Below are positions 52,982 through 62,044 of a DNA stretch of 64,000 nucleotides, in pieces; the stretch's first letter is position 1; each line of letters begins with the position of its first letter. The stretch is from Gynuella sp050296195 (GTDB lineage Bacteria > Pseudomonadota > Gammaproteobacteria > Pseudomonadales > Natronospirillaceae). The translations under genes and the position numbers were made by a program. Below the pieces are notes generated by a model. That model was not told the origin of the DNA. It ran no database searches and saw nothing but the letters and a program-made list of their open reading frames with translations. Where the stretch lies: assembly GCF_050296195.1 (NCBI RefSeq), contig NZ_JBNKRB010000019.1; one strand, 5' to 3'.

Positions 52982-53485
52982 ATGCCAAAAACTTCAATTG
53001 TTTCCTCCAGCCATCTGAGCCAAAGCGCAACCGAACTCAGCGAATTCGAGTACGCGCTCATCATGGTCAACAATGCCTTTTCGCGTTGGTTGATACACTG
53101 CATGGCCGCTGCCGGGAACAAGGAACTCAGTCCCATCGATATTCTGATTTTGCATAATGTGCACCATCGGCAACGACCAAAACGTATTGCCGATATCTGT
53201 TTTGTGTTGAACATTGACGACACCCATACCGTGTCTTATTCCCTACGTAAACTGGCTAAATTCGGTCTGGTTGAAAGCCAGAAAGTCGGTAAGGAAACGT
53301 TCTACAACACCAGTGAAAGCGGTGCTGATGTGTGCCTGAAATACCGGGATGTACGCAAGGATTGTCTGGTGGATTCGCTCACAACACTGGGGATCAGTGA
53401 GGATGAGCTTGGCAACATGGCCAAACTGCTACGCACCATGTCAGGGGTGTATGATCAGTCCGCCCGGGCAGCGGCATCTTTTTAA
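52982..53485 (+). CDS. Winged-helix (MarR-like) regulator
   Basis: A 167-residue MarR-like winged-helix protein: LSEFEYALIMVNNAFSRWL dimer helix, ELSPIDILILHNVHHRQRPKRIADICFVLNIDDTHTVSYSLRKLAKFGLVESQKVGKETFYNTSESG DNA-binding core, and a C-terminal helix pair. The ATG at 52982 follows the oxoprolinase gene by 13 bases, so it is the last gene of the dctPQM-oxoprolinase operon. It probably controls that operon, perhaps through the palindrome at 46430-46446. Confidence 0.8.
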   Translation: MPKTSIVSSSHLSQSATELSEFEYALIMVNNAFSRWLIHCMAAAGNKELSPIDILILHNVHHRQRPKRIADICFVLNIDDTHTVSYSLRKLAKFGLVESQKVGKETFYNTSESGADVCLKYRDVRKDCLVDSLTTLGISEDELGNMAKLLRTMSGVYDQSARAAASF

Positions 53486-53845
53486 ATAGACGTCGGGGTA
53501 TGGGCATGATCGGTCGACACGGGCTATCTTCGGATCTCCGACGGTCAGGAGATATCTGCTCGTTGGCTACAATATCTGGTCAAAGAAAAGGCCTGTCAGC
53601 GTCAGTCAGGCCTTCTGCACTGTGATAAGCTGTGATGCTGTCCGGAGGGCCTGGATGTCGTCGACCCCAGATTCACTCCATACCCGCAATAAGCCGCATT
53701 ACTGGAACAACACAATGATTCCATCGTCGACTGTCCTGGCGATTGGCGTAGCGGTAAATTTGCACAGATCATGACAACCTGGCGGGTCATAGTGGCCCGA
53801 ACCCGATCATCCTTATGAACATCGTCTCACACTCGGAGTACATTT
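53486..53845. other. Intergenic region with a terminator
   Basis: A 360-base gap. AAGGCCTG-N11-CAGGCCTT (53588-53614) is a perfect 8-bp hairpin and probably ends the TRAP-oxoprolinase operon. I recognise no gene in the rest. Confidence 0.5.
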
Positions 53846-54442
53846 ATGTGGAATCAACGTTTTGCCGCTGATCATTATATTTACGGCACGGAACCCAACG
53901 ATTTTCTGCGCCATCATTTTCAAGCCATACCGAAGGGTCACGTTTTGTGCCTGGCGGAAGGCGAGGGCCGCAATGCGGTTTTTCTGGCCCAGCAGGGTTA
54001 TCAGGTTACGGCGGTAGACAGTTCGGATGTCGGCCTGGAAAAAGCCCGAAACCTGGCCGCCGAGCGCAATGTCAGTATTACCACCATCCATGCAGATCTG
54101 GCCGATTTTGATCTCGGCACCGCCCGCTGGGACGGCATTGTGTCGATCTTCGGTCATCTGCCATCACAACTGCGGGGTAAGGTTTATCAACAGGCTGTCA
54201 ACGCTTTGAAACCTAAAGGTGTTTTACTGCTTGAAGGGTATGCAGTAGCACAGCTGAATAATCAGACCGGAGGTCCAAAGGATGAAGATATGCTGTTGTC
54301 CATCACGGCATTGCAGCAGGAACTGCACGGATTACATTTCTCCCACCTGGAAGAACTGGAACGGGAAGTGCTCGAAGGAACACTGCATACTGGAAAAGCA
54401 GCGGTTATCCAGGTAATCGCACATCGGCCAGCAGCAAACTGA
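53846..54442 (+). CDS. SAM-dependent methyltransferase (TehB/thiopurine-type)
   Basis: A 198-residue class I methyltransferase. WNQRFAADHYIYGTEPNDFL is the N-terminus found in TehB/TPMT-like proteins; VLCLAEGEGRNAVFLAQQG is motif I, binding SAM, with VDSSDVGLEKA motif II. These proteins often methylate thiols or oxyanions such as tellurite or selenite. CGGAG lies about 8 bases ahead of the ATG. The GFA gene follows after 13 bases and is probably co-transcribed. Confidence 0.85.
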   Translation: MWNQRFAADHYIYGTEPNDFLRHHFQAIPKGHVLCLAEGEGRNAVFLAQQGYQVTAVDSSDVGLEKARNLAAERNVSITTIHADLADFDLGTARWDGIVSIFGHLPSQLRGKVYQQAVNALKPKGVLLLEGYAVAQLNNQTGGPKDEDMLLSITALQQELHGLHFSHLEELEREVLEGTLHTGKAAVIQVIAHRPAAN

Positions 54443-54455
54443 GGAAATAGAAGCA

Positions 54456-54821
54456 ATGACTCTGACCTGTACCTGCCACTGCGGCAATGTGGAAATCACC
54501 CTTCCCCAACTTCCAGAAACCGCAGTCAGCTGTAACTGTTCAATATGCCGGCGACTGGGCACCTGGTGGACCAAGTATGAAAAGGCAGACGTCAGCATTG
54601 TTTTCAACAAACAACCCAGTGTCGGTTATATCTGGGGAGATCGCTGCATTGAGTTTCAACACTGTCCCATCTGCGCCAGTGTAACGCACTATACTGGTAC
54701 CAGCGATTATCCCAGCACTCAAGTCGCCATCAACGCCCGGATGCTATCTTTGCCCGAGCAGCAGAACATCCACATCCGGCATTTTGATGGCGCTGACAGC
54801 TGGACCTTCCTGGACGAATGA
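54456..54821 (+). CDS. GFA-family zinc protein (copy B)
   Basis: A 121-residue GFA/CENP-V-fold protein. Zinc Cys motifs: CTCHCGNVEI, SCNCSICRRLGTWW and HCPICASVTHY. It resembles copy A at 41964-42302 but is clearly diverged and has the full C-terminal HFDGADSWTFLDE. It sits after a methyltransferase gene. A perfect hairpin repeat related to the element beside copy A lies 53 bases after the stop. Confidence 0.83.
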   Translation: MTLTCTCHCGNVEITLPQLPETAVSCNCSICRRLGTWWTKYEKADVSIVFNKQPSVGYIWGDRCIEFQHCPICASVTHYTGTSDYPSTQVAINARMLSLPEQQNIHIRHFDGADSWTFLDE

Positions 54822-54874
54822 TCCGGTATTGTTCCGCCCCCGTTAGATCGGGTGCGCCGCTCTCATAAACCTGA

Positions 54875-54913
54875 GGGAACCTCTGAAAAATAGGCCATTT
54901 TTCAGAGGTTCCC
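54875..54913. repeat. 39-bp hairpin repeat related to the element at 41819
   Basis: Perfect 17-bp inverted repeat (arm GGGAACCTCTGAAAAAT) around AGGCC. On the minus strand it matches the right end of the 41819-41967 element over about 25 bases. It looks like two element ends joined with nothing between. No T tract follows, so a simple terminator is less likely, though the stem could still stop transcription. Confidence 0.6.
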
Positions 54914-55080
54914 TTACGCACCCAACAGATCAGAAGACAATTAATTCCCAAAAGGCTGTTGTTTTGGCCTCCACATTATCTGCTTGTCGCCTTACTATAC
55001 AATCATTACTATGGCATTGTTTTGGAACAACCCCTCACCCGATTCTGTATAAAACAGGGTCATAAAACTGGAGTTCGAAC

Positions 55081-55635
55081 ATGTCGAATACTGTTGTAAT
55101 TTATTATTCAGGTTATGGGCACACCCGTCGTGCGGCAGAATACGTTGCCGAAGGCGCCAAGGCGGAATTAATCGAGATAGACGCGAACGGAGATATCACT
55201 GACGCAGCCTGGGAAAAACTGGACGCTGCCGACGCAATCATCTTCGGCTCACCCACGTACATGGGTTCCGTTGCATGGCAATTCAAGAAATTCGCCGATG
55301 CCACTTCCAAAGTCTGGTTTACCCGTGGCTGGCAGGACAAAGTGTTTGGTGGCTTTACCAACAGTGCCAGCCTCAATGGCGACAAACAGGTCACCCTGAT
55401 TTTCATGCAAACCCTGGCTTCCCAGCATGGCGGTATCTGGGTCAGTCTGGGCCTGGCCCCGGCCAATACCTTTGAAGCCACTCGCAATGATGTGAATAAC
55501 CTGGGTGGTTCTTTGGGAGCTCTGGTACAGTCTCCGTCTGACCGTGGAGCAGAAGATACAGCGGCCGGCGACCTGGAAACCGCACGTCTTTATGGTGCCC
55601 GGGTCACAGAGATTGCCGCCCGCCTGAACAGCTGA
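55081..55635 (+). CDS. Flavodoxin-fold NAD(P)H oxidoreductase (WrbA-like)
   Basis: A 184-residue flavodoxin-fold protein. VVIYYSGYGHTRRAAEYVAEGA binds the FMN phosphate; IIFGSPTYMGSVAWQFKKFAD and FTNSASLNGDKQVTLIFMQTLASQHGGIWVSLG contact the flavin ring. The family includes WrbA-type quinone reductases. Convergent with a nitroreductase gene. Confidence 0.83.
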   Translation: MSNTVVIYYSGYGHTRRAAEYVAEGAKAELIEIDANGDITDAAWEKLDAADAIIFGSPTYMGSVAWQFKKFADATSKVWFTRGWQDKVFGGFTNSASLNGDKQVTLIFMQTLASQHGGIWVSLGLAPANTFEATRNDVNNLGGSLGALVQSPSDRGAEDTAAGDLETARLYGARVTEIAARLNS

Positions 55636-55707
55636 TTACCCTCTGATAATGTTCAGCACGGTCAGTGCCAGGAAATGGCACTGACTGACTTCCATACTCC
55701 GAATACG

Positions 55708-56292
55708 TTAAAAACCACCTTTCAACACGAGCTCACTTAAGGTTTTTCGCTGACGTTCCCGCTGATCACGCTGAGCAAAGGTTTCTGCCACATCTGTCGG
55801 TGCACCAAGATAGCCGACAGCCATCCCAGTCAACGGCTCCAGAGTTCCAGAGATACCAAATACCTGTCTGGCTTTATCAGGATCAATGCCAATCATCTGA
55901 TGCACATACAGCCCCCGTGCGGTCGCCTCCAGGGTCAGATAAGCCGACGCGGCACCGAGGTCATGCTGGGCAGCTTTATTATTCTGACCATTGTGTTCAA
56001 AGGTATGTTCAGTCAGGCCCAATATCAGCACAGGCGCATTACCTGCCCAGGGCTGATTTCCTTCCAGCAACACGCTGTAAATCTGCTGCCAGACTTCCGG
56101 GCTGCGCTCTTTGACTCCCACGATATAACGCCAGGGTTGGGCATTGTAGGACGACATCGTCCAACGGGCTGCTTCAAACAGTGCCGTCAGGTCGTCTTGA
56201 CTGACGGTTTTGTTGGGATCAAATGCATAAGGGCTTTTGCGCCGGGTTAATAATTCATGGATAGAAACATCGGTTGGATTGATTACACTCAT
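55708..56292 (-). CDS. Nitroreductase-family FMN oxidoreductase
   Basis: A 194-residue nitroreductase-fold enzyme: LLTRRKSPYAFDPN N-terminal FMN loop, AARWTMSSYNAQPWRYIV, AAQHDLGAASAYLTLEATARGLYVHQM and the C-terminal AVGYLG. Substrates may be nitro compounds, quinones or other electrophiles. Divergent from the cupredoxin-FTR1 operon. Confidence 0.85.
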   Translation of the reverse strand: MSVINPTDVSIHELLTRRKSPYAFDPNKTVSQDDLTALFEAARWTMSSYNAQPWRYIVGVKERSPEVWQQIYSVLLEGNQPWAGNAPVLILGLTEHTFEHNGQNNKAAQHDLGAASAYLTLEATARGLYVHQMIGIDPDKARQVFGISGTLEPLTGMAVGYLGAPTDVAETFAQRDQRERQRKTLSELVLKGGF

Positions 56293-56495
56293 CAGTTACC
56301 TCCACAGTGGGCCATACTTTCAAAAATCAGATCATCTGCGGACCAGCGGGATTTGTTACCCTGAAAACAATTATCAATCGACCTGCTATACCCGACAGAC
56401 TCGTTTAGGTGTCCGCCACTCTGCCCGGTTTACTACATCATGCCCAGCCAGGTCGTTAAAAATCCGTGTAAAAATTTGCCGCAGCCTGCCAACAC

Positions 56496-56514
56496 GATTA
56501 TGATAATCATTATT
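56496..56514. promoter_or_regulatory. Fur box
   Basis: GATTATGATAATCATTATT matches the 19-bp Fur consensus GATAATGATAATCATTATC at 17 positions. It lies 22 bases ahead of the cupredoxin ATG and implies repression when iron is plentiful. Confidence 0.8.
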
Positions 56515-56536
56515 GATAAACAACTCGGGGCCCTCC

Positions 56537-56857
56537 ATGCGAGTATTTTTGACAGCTGCCTTATTTGCTCTCAGCACCACAGCAATGGCAGACACACTGG
56601 TCTATAACATTACGATTAAAGACCATGTTTTTTCACCTTCTGAAATTACCATCCCAGCCAATCAACGGGTCAAGTTCATCATTGAAAATCAGGATGTCAC
56701 ACCCGAAGAGTTTGAGGGACTGAACTTCGATGTCGAGAAGATCATCCCTGGAAAGACCAAGTCAACGGTCTTTGTTGGACCATTCGCAGCCGGTACCTAT
56801 AACTTTATGGGTGAGTTCAACGCCGATACGGCGAAAGGCCAGATCATTGTGGAGTAA
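56537..56857 (+). CDS. Periplasmic cupredoxin-domain protein (EfeO N-domain-like)
   Basis: A 106-residue secreted protein: signal peptide MRVFLTAALFALSTTAMA, then a cupredoxin-like beta-sandwich (FSPSEITIPANQRVKFIIENQDVTPEEFEGL ... GPFAAGTYNFMGEF). The canonical His/Cys copper ligands are mostly absent; Glu residues and one Met could bind iron or copper. Such proteins accompany FTR1 permeases, as in EfeO. The ATG at 56537 begins the signal peptide. It is 3 bases ahead of the FTR1 gene and behind a Fur box. Confidence 0.82.
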   Translation: MRVFLTAALFALSTTAMADTLVYNITIKDHVFSPSEITIPANQRVKFIIENQDVTPEEFEGLNFDVEKIIPGKTKSTVFVGPFAAGTYNFMGEFNADTAKGQIIVE

Positions 56858-56860
56858 CAA

Positions 56861-57694
56861 ATGATAAGCATGGCAATCATCGTTTTTCGCGAGGTACTTG
56901 AAGCGGCACTCATCATAACCATATTGATGGCTGCTACCCGCGGGATTCTAAATCGAGGGCGCTGGATAAGCGGTGGGGTTGCCGGTGGGGTTATCGGTGC
57001 AATTGTGGTTGCCTTGTTCATGGGCGCGATCGCAAATTCATTTGAAGGCGTGGGTCAGGAAATTTTTAATGCGACCATCCTGTTAACGGCGGTGTGCATG
57101 CTTGCCTGGCATAACATCTGGATGGCCAGCCATGCCAAAGAGCTGACCACAAATCTTAAACAAGTCAGTCACAAGATTAATGAGGGTACACTGCCACTGT
57201 ATTCTCTCGCCATTGCTTCCGGCCTGGCAGTACTGCGAGAGGGCTCTGAGGTAGTACTGTTTCTCTATGGTATTGCCGCTGGTGGCAGCTCCAATCTGGA
57301 GATGTTTTCAGGTGGTATAGCCGGCTTGTTCATTGGCGCAACAACCGGCGTGTTGCTGTACTTCGGAATGCTTCGCATTCCACCCCAATGGCTATTCAAA
57401 ACGACCAGTTGGCTAATCCTGCTAATGGCTTGCGGCCTCGCATCTTCGGCAGCGGGATATCTTAGTCAGGCCGGGGTCCTGCCAAGCCAGATTCCACTGT
57501 GGAGTTCTGATGGTCTGTTATCTGAAAAATCCATCCTCGGAGAACTGTTGCATATACTCATCGGCTACGAGTCGCGGCCTACTGCCCTGCAACTGTCCTT
57601 CTATCTGGGAACATTGGTAGTGATTTCCTGCGGAATGATCTGGGTAAACAGATCCGGAACAGTCGAGCATCAGACTAGGTCTACGGGGATCTGA
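56861..57694 (+). CDS. FTR1/EfeU-family iron permease
   Basis: A 277-residue, seven-helix iron permease. Both REXXE iron motifs are present: FREVLEAAL at residues 9-14 and LREGSEVVLF near residue 126. It is encoded with a periplasmic cupredoxin and a Fur box, but the peroxidase EfeB and the peptidase-like EfeO domain are missing, so this is a compact two-gene version. A hairpin follows at 57710. Confidence 0.9.
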   Translation: MISMAIIVFREVLEAALIITILMAATRGILNRGRWISGGVAGGVIGAIVVALFMGAIANSFEGVGQEIFNATILLTAVCMLAWHNIWMASHAKELTTNLKQVSHKINEGTLPLYSLAIASGLAVLREGSEVVLFLYGIAAGGSSNLEMFSGGIAGLFIGATTGVLLYFGMLRIPPQWLFKTTSWLILLMACGLASSAAGYLSQAGVLPSQIPLWSSDGLLSEKSILGELLHILIGYESRPTALQLSFYLGTLVVISCGMIWVNRSGTVEHQTRSTGI

Positions 57695-57709
57695 CCTCAG
57701 CAGAAAGAT

Positions 57710-57733
57710 AGCAGGGCAATTATCAGCCCTGCT
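57710..57733 (+). terminator. Hairpin after the FTR1 gene
   Basis: AGCAGGGC-N8-GCCCTGCT, perfect 8-bp stem 15 bases after the stop codon. No T tract. Confidence 0.6.
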
Positions 57734-58025
57734 GTAATCAATCTCCCACCTGTCCAAGTACCCGCCATTGAAACCGGGCGGTACAAACAATAAATACCAC
57801 CAACAGTACCAATTTATGGTTCTCTGATGTAGCCTTACTCGGCTTTACAATGACTGCTTATCGGGTACTGGGTCACACCGTTGTACTTAAAAACTCCGTT
57901 ATTTGAGGCTTTTTTAAACTACTTAAAAGAAATTCTGTTTAGATAGAGTTATCGTAGTAATATCTGATGTTGTTTTTCACGTCAGAACCATAAAGGACTA
58001 TTACCATCTCTCCTAAGTTACTTGT

Positions 58026-59390
58026 ATGACAATCAGGATAAAAACAAAGCTATTCATCAGTCATTTTCTAGCGATTATTTTCGTTTCCGGAAGCATCGGC
58101 AGTTACTTTTATCAAAGCGCAATCGATAACCTCAAAGAAAGCCTGCGCTCCCGGCTGATGTACAGCGCCGCACTATTAAGTAATAACTTCAATTCTGAAG
58201 AACTGGAACTGTTACAGGCAGCCTCTGACACTGAACGCCCTGAGTATCAAAAAAATATTCAGTATTTAAGACAGCTGACGGCTTCAAATCCTGATATCGC
58301 ATTTATATATGTCATGCGCCTCGATGATGGGGTACCTAAGTTTGTCATCGATTCGGACCCGGAAAAGCCCGCCGCTCCGGGTGAAATCTATAACCAGACG
58401 ATTCCCGAATTGATGGAAGGCTTTCAAAATGTCAGCGTCGATAAACAAATTACCGTGGACAAATGGGGAAGCTTTCTGTCCGGTTATGCTCCCATCAGAA
58501 GTCGAACACATCCATATCTTATTGGAATTGACATGCGTGCCGATGAGGTCCAGGTCAAACTGGCAGACTTGAAGCAGAAAGCAGTGCTGTCATTGATTGT
58601 TTCTTTTATTTTTGCCTACGCGTTCAGCATGTTTTTGTCCAAAAATCTGGTCAAACGTATGGATGTCCTTTATCAGCGCTGCATTAAGGAAGGCGCACTA
58701 AAAGAGAACATCAAAATGGAAAAGGGGGACGAACTTGATCAACTCTCAAACACCTTCGAGTACATGATCGAACACATGCAACACACTCAGAATGATCTCG
58801 AAACTCTGGTCGAGTCACGCACCTGGGCCCTGCAGAACGCCAATCAGGAACTGGAGCTCGAAATTGCCGAGCGAAAAAAAGCCGAAGCGGCTCTTAAGAT
58901 TGCAGCCCGTACCGATTATCTGACCGGTTTGATCAATCGTCGGGAAATGGTCGAAATGTTGCACCGGGCTGTTGATGATTATTCACGTTTTCAACGGCAT
59001 TTTTCAGTTGTGCTGGTTGATATGGACAATTTCAAGAACATCAATGACAGCTTTGGTCATGATGTCGGTGATGAAGTGCTCAAGGCCATTGCGGAAAAAA
59101 TGCAAAGCCTGTTACGCACCCAGGACACAATTGCTCGCTGGGGAGGCGAAGAACTGTTGATACTTATGCCAGATTTCAAACGCGAAGAGGCAATGCAACA
59201 AGCTGAGCGTATTCGTGTTCATCTTGAATTATCAACTTTTCAGGCTCGACAATTTGCACTTCAGGTGACCGCCAGTTTCGGCGTTGCTGAGTTCGATGCG
59301 ACCCAGGAAATTGATGCTACACTGAAGCGAGCGGATATCGCTCTGTATAAAGGCAAGGAAAAAGGCAGAAATTGTGTCGAAAGCGCATAA
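58026..59390 (+). CDS. Membrane diguanylate cyclase (GGDEF)
   Basis: A 454-residue c-di-GMP synthase. Helix 1 (residues 8-27), a periplasmic sensor loop (30-180), helix 2 (about 184-203), a HAMP-like and coiled-coil segment (205-290), then the GGDEF domain. The active site reads GGEEL near residue 372, an active variant. RTQD five residues ahead is an intact RxxD inhibitory I-site. DYLTGLINRREM and DMDNFKNINDSFGHDVGDEVL are typical. It lies upstream of exopolysaccharide genes, a common target of c-di-GMP. Confidence 0.92.
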   Translation: MTIRIKTKLFISHFLAIIFVSGSIGSYFYQSAIDNLKESLRSRLMYSAALLSNNFNSEELELLQAASDTERPEYQKNIQYLRQLTASNPDIAFIYVMRLDDGVPKFVIDSDPEKPAAPGEIYNQTIPELMEGFQNVSVDKQITVDKWGSFLSGYAPIRSRTHPYLIGIDMRADEVQVKLADLKQKAVLSLIVSFIFAYAFSMFLSKNLVKRMDVLYQRCIKEGALKENIKMEKGDELDQLSNTFEYMIEHMQHTQNDLETLVESRTWALQNANQELELEIAERKKAEAALKIAARTDYLTGLINRREMVEMLHRAVDDYSRFQRHFSVVLVDMDNFKNINDSFGHDVGDEVLKAIAEKMQSLLRTQDTIARWGGEELLILMPDFKREEAMQQAERIRVHLELSTFQARQFALQVTASFGVAEFDATQEIDATLKRADIALYKGKEKGRNCVESA

Positions 59391-59656
59391 CGGTTTTCAC
59401 CGCTGAGCTGCCAGGGAGACAACATTGGTATTTGATACCGACAATCAGATCAGTAGATGGTTCAACAGGAAGGTAAGCACCTGTGGCTGAGCATTTGTCA
59501 TGAAACAGTATTAGTGTTAATTGATATTCAGATTGTCCTGTTAATCAAAGATTTTTGTGTATTAAAATTTGCGATTGAGATAGCAAGTTTCAATAAATCT
59601 GCTTGAAATCACCTGTTTTAATTAAATTTGATTCCACCTTAGATAGATTTGACTGT

Positions 59657-61192
59657 ATGGAAGAGCTGGCTCAACAACCTTTAAATATTCAAAACTACAT
59701 AGCCGCACTACGGCGTTATAAATGGTATGTGGCCATTGCTATTATCATTTTTACCACCATTTCCGTCGCCGTTGCACTCATCATTCCCCCTATTTATAAA
59801 TCTGAGGGTCTGGTGCTGGTTGAAACTCAACAGATACCGGATAAGTTAATTCAATCGACCATTGAGGTCAGTGCGGCTGAACAGATAGAAATCATTCGTC
59901 AGCGCGTCATGACCAGAGATCAGCTGCTGGAAGTCGGCCGGCACATGCCAACGCTGAAAGCCATTGAAGATCGGTATGGTAGCAGTACGCTGTTAAAACA
60001 GATCCGCGATAACCTCTATGTTAAGCCTATCCGTGAGCGTTCTGGTCGCGCTACCGTAACCATTGCGTTCAAACTTGGATTTATTTCCGAGAATCCTGCA
60101 TTGGCTCAAAAGGTTGCTGAAAACCTGATTAATCTGTTTCTCAAGGAAAACGTCAAAGCCCGCACCGAACGAGCCTCTCAGACGACTGCATTTCTTGAAC
60201 AGGAAGCCTCAAAGCTAAAAAAACGCCTCGATACAACTGAGCAGTCTATCGCCAAATTCAAACAAGCCAACCAGGATGCACTGCCAGAACATTTGCAATT
60301 GTACAGCTCTTCTCTGGCCCGCGAAGAATCAACCGCTCTCGACCTGAAACGCCAGATTGAAAGTATCAAAGGTGAAATTGAATTTCTGAACTTACAGCAG
60401 AGTGACAGTGGCCAGAATAGCCCCGAGCAGATACGGTTGGCAGAACTAAAGGATCAATATAAACGTCTGAGTATAATTTATCAGCCAGCCCACCCGGACC
60501 TGATCGCGATCAAAGACGAAATTGATTATCTTGAACATGGGGGAACGCTGTCAGATTCAGGGTCGACTTCGTTTGAGCAGTCATCTCAGAAAGCACTCCA
60601 GGAGAAAATCAACGCTAAAAATGAAGAGCTCAAACTGGTTCAGGAACAGTTGAGAACGACCAATATCAGAATTTCCAGCCTGGAAGCCAAGATCATCAAA
60701 ATTCCTCAGGTGGAACGGGAGTTGATATCTCTGAATCGCGATTATGACACTATTAACTCCCAGTACTCCAAACTGGTGTCAGACACGATGCAGGCGCAAA
60801 TGGCAGAGAGCCTGGAACAGGGCTCAAAAGCAGAAAGGTTTACCCTGATTGATGCACCGAGCATACCAACAGAAGCATTTGCACCAAATCGCAAAAAAGT
60901 CCTCGCAATGGGTCTGGTAGGGTCTTTCGGAGTACCTCTGGGCATTATTCTGTTGATTGGATTTTTGGATAAAAGCATCCGTGGCACCGAGACTTTGGAA
61001 GCAACTCTTGGATTTCCACCACTCATTGCCATCCCATATATACATACCGACGCAGAACGACAGCGAACCAAACGGCACAACCTATTCATGATAGGAGGCT
61101 TGGTAGTGATCGCCGCACTCGCGGCAATGACGATACACCTCACTTATATGCCATTGGATTTATTACTGACTAAAGTAGTACAACGTTTTTAG
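59657..61192 (+). CDS. Polysaccharide co-polymerase / chain-length determinant (Wzz/GNVR)
   Basis: About 511 residues with the Wzz layout: NIQNYIAALRRYKWYVAIAIIIF first helix, a long periplasmic region with coiled coil (residues 180-370, LEQEASKLKKRLDTTEQSIAKFK), the GNVR-type segment SLNRDYDTINSQYSKLV and two hydrophobic C-terminal segments. The start is uncertain: no strong ribosome site is visible. I favour the ATG at 59657 (MEELAQQPLN); a TTG at 59603 is possible. It controls chain length and export with the next two genes. Confidence 0.85.
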   Translation: MEELAQQPLNIQNYIAALRRYKWYVAIAIIIFTTISVAVALIIPPIYKSEGLVLVETQQIPDKLIQSTIEVSAAEQIEIIRQRVMTRDQLLEVGRHMPTLKAIEDRYGSSTLLKQIRDNLYVKPIRERSGRATVTIAFKLGFISENPALAQKVAENLINLFLKENVKARTERASQTTAFLEQEASKLKKRLDTTEQSIAKFKQANQDALPEHLQLYSSSLAREESTALDLKRQIESIKGEIEFLNLQQSDSGQNSPEQIRLAELKDQYKRLSIIYQPAHPDLIAIKDEIDYLEHGGTLSDSGSTSFEQSSQKALQEKINAKNEELKLVQEQLRTTNIRISSLEAKIIKIPQVERELISLNRDYDTINSQYSKLVSDTMQAQMAESLEQGSKAERFTLIDAPSIPTEAFAPNRKKVLAMGLVGSFGVPLGIILLIGFLDKSIRGTETLEATLGFPPLIAIPYIHTDAERQRTKRHNLFMIGGLVVIAALAAMTIHLTYMPLDLLLTKVVQRF

Positions 61193-61199
61193 TGGAGCA

Positions 61200-61946
61200 T
61201 TGATTGTCGTGGCACATTCAGATAAGACAGCCTCATCAATAAAGAATATTGAGTACACGCAGACCAAGATTTTGCCTGTTTCAGCCGATAAGCTGAAAGC
61301 CAACAGAATCATTGCACATGATCCAACGGATCCCAACGCCAGCTTATTTCAGGTCCTGAGAACCAAAGTGCTTCAGGAAATGCGCTTAAACAACTGGAAC
61401 ACCCTGGCAATTACGGCCCCAACACCTGGCGCCGGAAAATCCATGATTTCAGTAAACCTGGCCATCAGTATCGCTATGGAAGTCAATCAAACGGTGCTTC
61501 TGGTCGACATGGATTTTCGTAAACCCTCTATCCACAAATACTTCTCGGTCAAACCCAAGTATGGTTTACAGGATTGCCTGCAAAGCGGCATTCCCATCGA
61601 GAATGTGTTATTTAATCCGGGCTTTAATCGTCTAGTGGTATTACCTGGCAGACAGGGGATTATGAGCGCGTCTGAATTAATATCATCGCCGGAATCTACA
61701 CATCTGATCAAAGAACTGAAAGAAAAATATGATCAACGACTGGTCATTTTTGACCTGCCACCTTTGTTTGTTTCAGACGATGTCATGGTATTTCTACCGA
61801 ATGTTGACTGCTCTCTGTTGGTTGTTGAAAGCGGCAAAAACAATAAAGACGAAGTACAGAAATCAGTCGAGTTGCTGAAGTCCAAACCCTTATTGGGTAC
61901 GGTTTTAAATAAGGAAGCGATATCCCAGAAAATCTATTTTTATTAG
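61200..61946 (+). CDS. BY-kinase-like ATPase (CpsD/CapB family)
   Basis: About 248 residues. Walker A APTPGAGKS near residue 75, Walker A' VLLVDMDFRKPS and Walker B VIFDLPPLFVSDD are those of bacterial tyrosine kinases of exopolysaccharide export. The C-terminus ends SQKIYFY, with only two Tyr and no long Tyr cluster, so autophosphorylation may be limited. Start uncertain: TTG at 61200 or GTG at 61209. It follows the co-polymerase gene by 7 bases and should act through it. Confidence 0.85.
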   Translation: MIVVAHSDKTASSIKNIEYTQTKILPVSADKLKANRIIAHDPTDPNASLFQVLRTKVLQEMRLNNWNTLAITAPTPGAGKSMISVNLAISIAMEVNQTVLLVDMDFRKPSIHKYFSVKPKYGLQDCLQSGIPIENVLFNPGFNRLVVLPGRQGIMSASELISSPESTHLIKELKEKYDQRLVIFDLPPLFVSDDVMVFLPNVDCSLLVVESGKNNKDEVQKSVELLKSKPLLGTVLNKEAISQKIYFY

Positions 61947-62044
61947 CCGGCAAATCCGTTGACCGATTAGTGCTACCATTGAATAAGTGTAATATTGGAC
62001 ATGCAGTTTATTCTGCACAGCAGTAAACCGAATTAGGAATCAAG

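Noticed and set aside
54875..54913. Ordinary Rho-independent terminator after GFA copy B
   Set aside because: No T tract, and the arms match the ends of the mobile-like element at 41819-41967.
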